This document shows positions 6,867-12,149 of a stretch of 13,039 nucleotides of DNA, one piece after another (position 1 is the first letter of the stretch; every line of letters starts with the position of its first letter). Source of the DNA: Chloroflexota bacterium (GTDB taxonomy: Bacteria > Chloroflexota > Anaerolineae > Ardenticatenales > Ardenticatenaceae). A program made the translations under genes and the position numbers. The stretch lies in contig DOUV01000719.1 of NCBI GenBank assembly GCA_003520455.1, forward strand, positions 3,094 to 16,132, read 5' to 3'. The notes beneath the pieces are model-generated. The model did not search any database. It was given only the letters and a program-made list of their open reading frames with translations, and was not told the origin of the DNA.

Positions 6867-7652
6867 ATGATGGAGCGCGAGAGCACAGCGAGTGGCATCC
6901 AGATTCACCGGGACGGTCAGATCGGGACGGTACTCCTCAATCGCCCGCATAAAATGAACGCGATGACCATGTACATGCGGGAGGACATCCGGCGCGCGAT
7001 CGAAACACTGGATGCAGAGGATGAGGTGCGGGTCATCATTATCCGTGGGGCAGGGGAGCAGGCATTTAGCGCAGGCGGCGACATCGGGGCATTCCTCGAT
7101 TTCCCACCCGAGAAACTGTCCACCCTCCACCACAACATCGCCGCGCCCGAGCGGTGTGGAAAACCGGTGATTGCTGCCGTAAGGGGCTTTTGTTTCGGGG
7201 CCGGGCTTGAACTCTCCCTCGCGTGCGACTTCATCATCGCAACCGAAGAGAGCGAGTTTGCGCTTCCGGAAATCCGTCTGGGCATGATTCCCGGGAGCGG
7301 TGGGTCACAGCGGGTGGTGCAGCTCATTGGACTGATGAAAGCCAAAGACATGATGATGCTCGGCCGGCGCATCTCCGCGCGTGAGGCGGCTGCATGGGGA
7401 TTGATCAGCCGCGCCGTGCCCGAAGAAGCGTGGGAAGAGACTGTGAATAGCGTCGCTCGGCAGCTTTCTGCCTCCTCCCCCTTGGCCCTGCGCATGTTGA
7501 AGCGGGTCCTCAACCAAGCCCCGAACGGGCCGCTCTCCACCATGCTGGAACTCGAGGGGCTCGCCTATGGCGTGCTGCGGAGCAGCGACGATTTCCGTGA
7601 GGGGGTGGAGGCCTTCCTGGATAAGCGCTCGCCCGCGTTCAATGGGACGTAG
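6867..7652 (+). CDS. Enoyl-CoA hydratase/isomerase family protein (crotonase fold), second copy
   Basis: The 261-residue protein is a paralogue of the crotonase at 345-1130. It has TVLLNRPHKMNAM, the first oxyanion region AFSAGGDIGAF (about 66-76), FGAGLELSLACDF (110-122) with E115, and FALPEIRLGMIPGSGGSQR (131-149) with E135, so both hydratase glutamates are kept. The start is taken as ATG 6867, with AAGGAG at 6856-6861; the adjacent ATG 6870 is equally possible, while a GTG at 6849 has no ribosome site. It follows the CoA ligase by 23 bp and is the last gene of the block. The two crotonases differ clearly in sequence around the active site (GQLE versus ALPE; CVGTD versus SAGGD), suggesting consecutive steps or different chemistries rather than redundancy. 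Confidence 0.93.
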   Translation: MMERESTASGIQIHRDGQIGTVLLNRPHKMNAMTMYMREDIRRAIETLDAEDEVRVIIIRGAGEQAFSAGGDIGAFLDFPPEKLSTLHHNIAAPERCGKPVIAAVRGFCFGAGLELSLACDFIIATEESEFALPEIRLGMIPGSGGSQRVVQLIGLMKAKDMMMLGRRISAREAAAWGLISRAVPEEAWEETVNSVARQLSASSPLALRMLKRVLNQAPNGPLSTMLELEGLAYGVLRSSDDFREGVEAFLDKRSPAFNGT

Positions 7653-7664
7653 TGGGGGAGGATC

Positions 7665-7686
7665 AAGGGACGACAAGTCGTCCCTT
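7665..7686 (+). terminator. Perfect hairpin after the last gene of block 1 (candidate terminator)
   Basis: AAGGGACGAC and GTCGTCCCTT are perfect 10-bp arms separated by AA, starting 13 bp after the stop codon at 7652. The position fits transcription termination or 3'-end protection. A proper T tract is missing (ATGCCATTGTTT follows), so intrinsic termination strength is doubtful. Confidence 0.5.
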
Positions 7687-7807
7687 ATGCCATTGTTTCG
7701 CAACGAACGGGGCAGGCCCTTAGGCGATCATTCCGCACCTTCACAAGCCCACCCTCAACTGCCGCTCTTTTTGTATGAGGTGGGTCTGGGTTGAGCCCGT
7801 CCTGTGC

Positions 7808-7999
7808 GGCCCCTGAGCTGGCATTCTTCAAGTACCGCGCACCGGCCCGGAGTGAGGCCCGGATCGCCCGCTCGCGCTCATCTGCCGTCAGTAGTGGCAA
7901 CTCGAGCATGACTTTGATCGCACGCCCTCTAGCCGCCCGAACGACGGACGCGATATCGGCCTCGAACTCAGCATCCTTCGGCAGCGGATCCGGGACGAT
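7808..7999 (-). pseudogene. Remnant of a deoxyribose-phosphate aldolase-like (DeoC) gene
   Basis: Reading the minus strand from 7999 downward, a 64-residue segment between a stop (8000-8002) and non-homologous sequence resembles the central part of DeoC-type class I aldolases. It has DIASVVRAARG, then IKVMLELPLLTADERERAIRA and AGARYLKNASSGA. These correspond to the strand-turn-strand region ending in the family's 'FVKTSTGF' segment with the Schiff-base lysine. There is no N-terminal half and no C-terminal end; the frame continues to a TAA at 7685-7687 without further likeness. The 7653-7807 stretch holds only the hairpin at 7665 and nothing else I can support. The remnant suggests that a deoxysugar or nucleoside catabolic gene once lay here, possibly linked to the sugar cluster on the right. 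The family assignment comes from recalled motifs and needs a search. Confidence 0.5.
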
Positions 8000-8002
8000 T
8001 CA

Positions 8003-8341
8003 GATGCCACCGACCTCTCTGTGGTGCTGGCCAACTGGCCGGTACTCCTCCATCCCGACATCGTGGCGGCCTCGGCGCCGCAGTGCTTTGCCTGGCGCCA
8101 ACTCGCCTGCGACCCCGCGGCCTGCCGCACACGCCTGAAGCTGCCGATTTGGCTGCTCCGCCTCCCGTCCGATGCTCCCTGGCTCAATCCCGTCGAAACA
8201 CTCTGGCTGGTCAACCACCCCCATTATGATGCGGACGACTGGGACCGGCTCACGCGGCGCTTACCCAAGTTCATGCACCGCTTCCGTCCCGGCTCGCCCG
8301 AGCTCCTTGGCCACATCGGCTTATTACCAGATTCATTTGTT
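8003..8341 (+). pseudogene. Degenerate C-terminal fragment of an IS630-like DDE transposase
   Basis: The plus-strand frame through 8021-8341 encodes VVLANWPVLLHPDIVAA, then LKLPIWLLRLPSDAPWLNPVETLW, then DADDWDRL and FRPGSPELLGHIGLL. The LP-x-x-A-P-x-L-N-P-V-E-x-L-W block is the diagnostic end of the IS630/Tc1 DDE domain, and the Glu encoded at 8195-8197 is the last residue of the catalytic triad. The 'NWP' block usually carries the second catalytic Asp just before it (D-N-W-P in relatives as I recall them); here it is Ala. The N-terminal half with the first Asp is absent, and a short stretch after 'LW' also appears deleted. It cannot be active. It abuts the aldolase remnant near 7990-8003, marking an old insertion and deletion event. 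No terminal inverted repeats were recognised. Confidence 0.6.
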
Positions 8342-8367
8342 CATCTTTCTCTAACCGTGGGAGGATG

Positions 8368-8811
8368 TCAGTGCCAACCAAACTCAGAATATATCGTTCC
8401 GCACCCATAGTGGCTAATTGCGGTTCTGACGTAGGCGACCGTGTTCTCTGGGAGTGCGTCAATCGGGAACCAGCGCATATCGTCGCAGAGATGAGGTTCC
8501 ATATTTGCCGGTTCTCCTTCCCATCGTCTGGGGCTGAAGAAAAAGGAGACCCGTTCGCCGTTGGACTTCCGGTGCATCACATGAGCGAGGGTCAGATCGC
8601 CAGGGGCAATTGTAATGCCGGCTTCTTCGCGTGCTTCCCGCACCATGGCGTACGTCACTGGTTCGTTTCCATCGACGTGACCGGCAATGACGCTATAGTT
8701 ACCATCTTCAAACCCCGTTCGAAATCGGCGCATGAGCAGAATGTGCTTGTCCCGTATTAAAAACAGGTGTACCTCCGGAATCACCATAAATCTCTCAACC
8801 TGTTTCGCCAC
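8368..8811 (-). CDS. Nudix hydrolase
   Basis: This 147-residue protein on the minus strand has a complete Nudix box from G44 to I66 (G-x5-E50-x7-R58-E59-A-R-E62-E63-A-G-I), which binds the metal and activates water for cleaving a nucleoside diphosphate linked to another group. The start is GTG 8811, five bases after a strong AGGAGG (8822-8817 on the minus strand). Upstream strands read MVIPEVHLFLIRDKHILLMRRF, typical of small sanitising or NUDT1-like Nudix enzymes; the later part has FFFSPRRWEGEP and DDMRWFPIDALPENT. It stands alone and points away from the GntR cluster, and downstream lies the transposase remnant, so it probably is not part of either catabolic block. The substrate cannot be predicted; nucleotide-sugar, damaged nucleotide and dinucleotide hydrolysis are all possible. 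Confidence 0.92.
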   Translation of the reverse strand: MAKQVERFMVIPEVHLFLIRDKHILLMRRFRTGFEDGNYSVIAGHVDGNEPVTYAMVREAREEAGITIAPGDLTLAHVMHRKSNGERVSFFFSPRRWEGEPANMEPHLCDDMRWFPIDALPENTVAYVRTAISHYGCGTIYSEFGWH

Positions 8812-9052
8812 TCTCTCCTCCTGTTCGTCGTGCCGAGTCCAGGCGGCTTATGAAAGCGCGAGGCATAACCGTGCGTGCTCCCTGTGTCAGTGCTAAGCTC
8901 CGTTTGTGGGAGCCGAGCATGCAACTAGACGATTAAACCTCGTTGAACTCCCGCCTTTCGTGCCAGGCGCGCGGCTTTACGGTCGGCACATCATAGAAAC
9001 CGACTCTACACTGTCAAGATATGGCTATCGTCGTACCCGCTTGAACAGGGTC

Positions 9053-9081
9053 TTGACTTTCTTCCCAAGGCATAATAGTAT
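9053..9081 (+). promoter_or_regulatory. Sigma70-type promoter for the GntR gene
   Basis: TTGACT (9053-9058) and TAGTAT (9076-9081) are separated by exactly 17 bp, close to the consensus -35 and -10 boxes. Transcription would start near 9088 and give a leader of about 140 nt before the GntR start codon. The -10 box overlaps the beginning of the tandem repeats. Confidence 0.6.
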
Positions 9082-9120
9082 GGACTTCACTAGACCTCTA
9101 TGGACCTCATTCGACCTCAC
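9081..9120 (+). repeat. Four tandem 10-bp direct repeats at the GntR promoter (candidate operator array)
   Basis: Bases 9081-9120 fall into four consecutive 10-bp units with consensus TNGACCTCAY: the first has GACTTC in place of GACCTC, the second ends TA instead of AY. The phase is exact, one unit per helical turn, so all copies present on one face of the DNA. They begin at the last base of the -10 box and would cover the start of transcription. The TAGACC half in the second unit resembles half-sites of HutC-type GntR operators, so autoregulation by the downstream gene is plausible. Confidence 0.55.
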
Positions 9121-9149
9121 GCCATCCACGAATATGAAGATGGATGGCG
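9120..9149 (+). promoter_or_regulatory. Leader hairpin upstream of the GntR gene
   Basis: CGCCATCCA (9120-9128) and TGGATGGCG (9141-9149) are perfect 9-bp arms around a 12-base loop. It lies in the predicted 5' leader, directly after the tandem repeats and about 80 bp before the start codon. It could be an RNA hairpin or a separate operator; no T tract follows. Confidence 0.4.
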
Positions 9150-9228
9150 AGGATGGGCCAATCGAGTGATCCCCTGAATCTACCTCCCTGAGAGTGCGAC
9201 CAGATCGTTTCGAGAGGGTATGAGCGCG

Positions 9229-10029
9229 ATGATGAGACTGGAAGTGGAACGGGCTGGGCCGGTCCCCATCTATCAACAGATCAAGGAGTGGATTTACCAG
9301 CAGATTGTCCAGGGGCACTGGCCGGAACATTACAAGCTCCCCGCCGAGGTGGACCTGGCGATTCAGTTAGGGGTCAGCCGGGGAACAGTGCGGAAGGCAA
9401 TTGCGGACCTCATCGCCGAGGGGATGCTGGTCAGTATTCACGGCCGCGGCACGTTCGTCGCCTCGACGAGTACCCTGGAGCAGTCTCTGGCTCAGCATCT
9501 CGTCACCTTTTCGGAAGAGCTTATGAGCCGTGGCATCTCATTCGAGACCACAGTGCTCGAGCGGGGAGTGATCCGACCCCCGGAGCGGATCGCCTCGCTG
9601 CTGGCACTCTCACCGGACGGCACCGTCTTCTCCGTCAAGCGGGTGCGTTCGGTCGCGCAGACGCCTCTTATTCTCCTCCACAACTACGTCGTCTACGATC
9701 GCTGCCGCGGCATCGAGTTCGTCGATTTCACGCGGTACCGCCTCTTCGAAGTCCTGGAAAAACAGTGCGGTTTGAAACTCGATTGGGGCCGGCGGACCTT
9801 CCAGGCCCAGGTGGCTGGTTCCGAAGTACAGCGAATATTGAATCTGGATGAGTGTGCCCCGGTCGTCTACCTGGAGCAGCTCGTCTACCTGAGCGACGGA
9901 TCGCCTATCGAACTGTCGGACGTCTGGGTGAGAGGAGACCGCTTCCGGCTGTCGGCGACCGTTCAACGAGACGAGCTCGGGAAGGGAAGCGCTGGACACA
10001 GAAAGGGGCACGATCCTCTGTCAAGTTAG
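9229..10029 (+). CDS. GntR-family transcriptional regulator, HutC subfamily (UTRA domain)
   Basis: The ~266-residue DNA-binding regulator has an N-terminal winged helix, PVPIYQQIKEWIYQQIVQGHW, then LPAEVDLAIQLGVSRGTVRKAIADLIAEGMLVSIHGRGTFVAS in continuous order (residues about 10-79), which is the classic GntR signature. The rest, from about residue 95, is a UTRA ligand-binding domain, with the typical linker LMSRGISFETTVLE, VFSVKRVRSV, a Y-x-R motif and YLEQLVYLSDGSPIELSDVWVRGDRFR at the end. UTRA domains sense sugars, sugar phosphates, amino acid derivatives or organic acids. ATG 9229 is preferred: AGAGGG (9213-9218) is 10 nt upstream, whereas ATG 9220 is too close to it. It is followed by the ferritin-like gene after 16 bp, so both are co-transcribed from the promoter at 9053, and it probably controls block 2. 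Confidence 0.93.
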   Translation: MMRLEVERAGPVPIYQQIKEWIYQQIVQGHWPEHYKLPAEVDLAIQLGVSRGTVRKAIADLIAEGMLVSIHGRGTFVASTSTLEQSLAQHLVTFSEELMSRGISFETTVLERGVIRPPERIASLLALSPDGTVFSVKRVRSVAQTPLILLHNYVVYDRCRGIEFVDFTRYRLFEVLEKQCGLKLDWGRRTFQAQVAGSEVQRILNLDECAPVVYLEQLVYLSDGSPIELSDVWVRGDRFRLSATVQRDELGKGSAGHRKGHDPLSS

Positions 10030-10045
10030 GAGTTCAGGAGAAGAG

Positions 10046-11377
10046 ATGACGACGAGAACACAAGAGCATTACCTTCCAGGAAAACGAGCACGCGGTCTCT
10101 GGATGCGGATCGATACGGCCACGATCCTGAAGCGCCACTTTTTTTGTGAGCGCGCTCTGATCATCAGCCAGGCGGGCTGGGTTGCCGCGATCCCGCAGTT
10201 TGAGATCAAGATGGCGCTCCCCTACTTCTTCTGGCAGGACGCGATGACCGCCGACGCCTTGCGCCAGCGCGTCTTTGAGCTGCGCTACCCAAGCCGGCTG
10301 ATGGAGATTGGCGACGACGCGCCCCTCATCGAGACCTTCCGGGAAGCGATCAACGCGCCCGGCCCCGAAGCGTTCGTGCTCTCGCTGGCGCGAATCGTCA
10401 AACCCGCATTGCTGGCGGCCTACGTCGAGTACGCGAACAAGACGGACGAGCTGGCGGATGGTCCCTCACTCCGGTTCATGCGACAGGCCATCGAGGAGAA
10501 AGCCGCCCAGGTGGCCGCGCTCACTCGCTATGCGGCCACGATGCTGCAGGCCGCGCCCGAGCGGCGCGACGAAGCAGAAGCATGGGTCGCGGCGCTTGGG
10601 GAGCGCCTGGACCTGGTCGGGGGTATCTCGATTGAGGCGCCCAGAGCTGCCGAGTCGCCAATGGTGCTCCCGGGACGCCGCGAGTTCAAGCTGGCCGAGA
10701 TCCCGACCCGGGCGCCGGAGTTCCACCTCCTCCATTACTATTGGCCGGATATCATCGATCCGCACTTCCCGTATGGCGAGGGCATCCAGCTTCAGCTCCG
10801 CAGCGCCGTCAGCCATTTCAACGAGGTCTGGGCGGTTGAAACCGGCGGCGCCATCCTGCACGCCTTCGCCGACAATCTCGAGTGGGAGTTCATCTACGAC
10901 GCGGCCCGGTGGACCTACGACGAGGCCCGCCACGCCCGGATGGGGTACGACCGGCTGGTCGAGTGGGGATTCGAGCCCCGCGAGATTCCGTTGGGCACCT
11001 ACATCTACGATAGCGCCCGAGACCAGGACCCGATCATCCGGCTTGGGATGCTCCACTACTTCGAAACCAAAAACATCGGTAAGAAGACGAAGCGAGCCGA
11101 GGCGTTCGCCCAGTATCAAGACCTCGTCAGCCAGCACGACATGGACTTCGACTGGGCCGACGAGACCATTCACGCTCACTACGGCCGCCGCTGGCACAAC
11201 GCGCTGCGCGAGAAATTCCCCGATCGCATCCCAGAAGTAGAGGAGATCCACCGGCGGTGCGACGAGCTCGTCGCGGCGGAGATCGCGCGGGCAACCGACG
11301 AGGAGCAAGCCGAGACGCGCGAGGTGGCGACAGCGATGATTCGAAAAGCGGAAAAGATCGGTCTCCCGTATTCTTGA
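10046..11377 (+). CDS. Ferritin-like (putative di-iron) protein of unknown function
   Basis: The 443-residue protein has no signal peptide and no membrane helix. Its C-terminal half carries a full set of ferritin-like metal ligands: an acidic residue on the first helix (E260 or E265), EARH at 293-296, E340 in HYFETKN, and ETIH at 373-376, giving the E...ExxH...E...ExxH pattern of di-iron four-helix bundles. Flanking W-T-Y-DEARHARMGYDRL and D-ETIHAHYGRRW recall DUF455/MiaE-like families. The N-terminal half (E35, a QDAMTADALRQR segment, E128, E150/151) looks like a second, degenerate bundle without ExxH, suggesting an internal duplication. ATG 10046 follows a clear AGGAG at 10036-10040. It is coupled to the GntR gene and precedes sugar-transport and kinase genes. 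An oxygen- or peroxide-dependent oxidation or hydroxylation in carbohydrate metabolism is conceivable but not shown; iron storage is unlikely. Confidence 0.8.
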   Translation: MTTRTQEHYLPGKRARGLWMRIDTATILKRHFFCERALIISQAGWVAAIPQFEIKMALPYFFWQDAMTADALRQRVFELRYPSRLMEIGDDAPLIETFREAINAPGPEAFVLSLARIVKPALLAAYVEYANKTDELADGPSLRFMRQAIEEKAAQVAALTRYAATMLQAAPERRDEAEAWVAALGERLDLVGGISIEAPRAAESPMVLPGRREFKLAEIPTRAPEFHLLHYYWPDIIDPHFPYGEGIQLQLRSAVSHFNEVWAVETGGAILHAFADNLEWEFIYDAARWTYDEARHARMGYDRLVEWGFEPREIPLGTYIYDSARDQDPIIRLGMLHYFETKNIGKKTKRAEAFAQYQDLVSQHDMDFDWADETIHAHYGRRWHNALREKFPDRIPEVEEIHRRCDELVAAEIARATDEEQAETREVATAMIRKAEKIGLPYS

Positions 11378-11392
11378 CGGCTCCCCTCGAGC

Positions 11393-11421
11393 CAGGCGGG
11401 GCGAGAGTGCCACCCCGCCTG
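11393..11421 (+). terminator. GC-rich hairpin after the ferritin-like gene (attenuator candidate)
   Basis: CAGGCGGGG (11393-11401) and CCCCGCCTG (11413-11421) form perfect 9-bp arms around an 11-base loop, 16 bp after the stop codon at 11377. There is no T tract, so it may partly terminate transcription or protect the upstream message. A smaller stem GGCTC/GAGCC (11379-11393) shares one base with it, so the two could compete. Confidence 0.45.
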
Positions 11422-11508
11422 CTGCAGTTCGACCGTCTCGAATCCTTGCAGAGAGGTGTTCACCTTGGTGGAAAAATATCCGTGGTCACAGAACGGCGTC
11501 CCGTCGCG

Positions 11509-12117
11509 ATGCGGCGCCAATAGATTCGCCGTCTCCTCTCGGCCCGGGAGACCGGCGTCTTCGTCACACTGGTGCTCATGGCGCTCTTCCTCACCTTCGC
11601 GACCCCCGCTTTCCTCCAGCCCCGCAATCTGCTCAACGTGGGGCGCCAGGTCTCACTCATTGGGATCATGGCCGTCGGGATGACCTTCGTTCTCATCGCG
11701 CGCGAGATCGATCTCTCGATCGGGTCGATCTATGCGCTTGCCGGCCTCGTCGTCGGGATCCTGATCGTCAACCAGTGGAACCTGGGCGCCGTACTTCTGG
11801 CCGGGCTTGCCATCGGCCTGGTCATCGGCCTGATTAACGGCTGGCTCTCGACCTATGGCCGCCTCCCTTCCTTTATCACCACTCTGGGTATGTTGAGCGT
11901 CGTGCGAGGGGTCGCCCTGCTCATCACGAACGGACAACCCGTCACGGTCAACGAGGGGGCGGGGGTTTCCGCCGGCACCCTGGAGATGTTCTACTCCCTG
12001 GGGCAGGGGCGCATCCTGGTGATGCACCAGGGGTGCATCACCGGGGCCTTCGATCAAGACGAATTTGCCGAAGAACGGATCCTTGCCTGTGCGATGGGGC
12101 AGGCGGTGCATCTGTAG
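11509..12117 (+). pseudogene. Broken sugar ABC transporter gene: RbsC-type permease N-terminus fused to RbsA-type ATPase C-terminus
   Basis: The frame from about 11524 encodes RRLLSARETGVFVTL, then MALFLTFATPAFLQPRNLLNVGRQVSLIGIMAVGMTFVLI, then AREIDLSIGSIYALAG and LPSFITTLGMLSVVRGVALLITNGQPV in order, the N-terminal ~145 residues of an RbsC-like ribose/simple-sugar permease (normally ~320 residues). At about 12007 it switches to GRILVMHQGCITGAFDQDEFAEERILACAMG, which matches the last ~35 residues of RbsA/MglA-type ATPases, and ends at the TAG 12115-12117. The rest of the permease and nearly all of the ATPase are missing. An ATG at 11509 (MRRQ) is cut off by an in-frame TAG at 11521-11523; the first usable start is GTG 11572. 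A functional transporter is not expected. The join could also be an assembly artefact. Confidence 0.8.
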
Positions 12118-12149
12118 CAGGTGTTCCCCAGGAAGAGAGAGGATGAACT

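Larger units (their letters stand above)
8812..9228. other. Intergenic region between divergent Nudix and GntR genes
   Basis: This 417-bp stretch has no convincing gene. It must hold the Nudix promoter on the minus strand, which I could not place with confidence. Toward the right it holds a clear plus-strand promoter (9053-9081), four 10-bp repeats (9081-9120) and a leader hairpin (9120-9149). A weaker imperfect hairpin around 8889-8920 (GCTCC...GGAGC with flanking TGCT/AGCA) is also visible, with unknown role. Confidence 0.6.

Noticed and set aside
7791..8138. 115-residue plus-strand open frame in the remnant region
   Set aside because: It is antisense to the aldolase-like remnant and out of frame with the transposase remnant; Ser/Ala/Arg-rich translation with no similarity I recognise.
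8365..8760. 131-residue plus-strand open frame opposite the Nudix gene
   Set aside because: The minus strand has a perfect Nudix box and a strong ribosome site; the plus frame is its shadow.
8889..8970. tRNA-like look (paired arms and a TTGAAC segment)
   Set aside because: The T-loop consensus TTCRANY is not met and no acceptor stem or cloverleaf can be closed.
8906..9169. 87-residue plus-strand open frame upstream of the GntR gene
   Set aside because: It overlaps the promoter and the tandem repeats, has no ribosome site and shows no recognisable domain.
10308..11413. Long overlapping open frames in other frames across the ferritin-like gene (about 310 residues on each strand)
   Set aside because: They are compositional shadows of a GC-rich gene: low-complexity Ser/Arg/Pro-rich or featureless translations without domains, while the 10046-11377 frame has clear motifs and a ribosome site.
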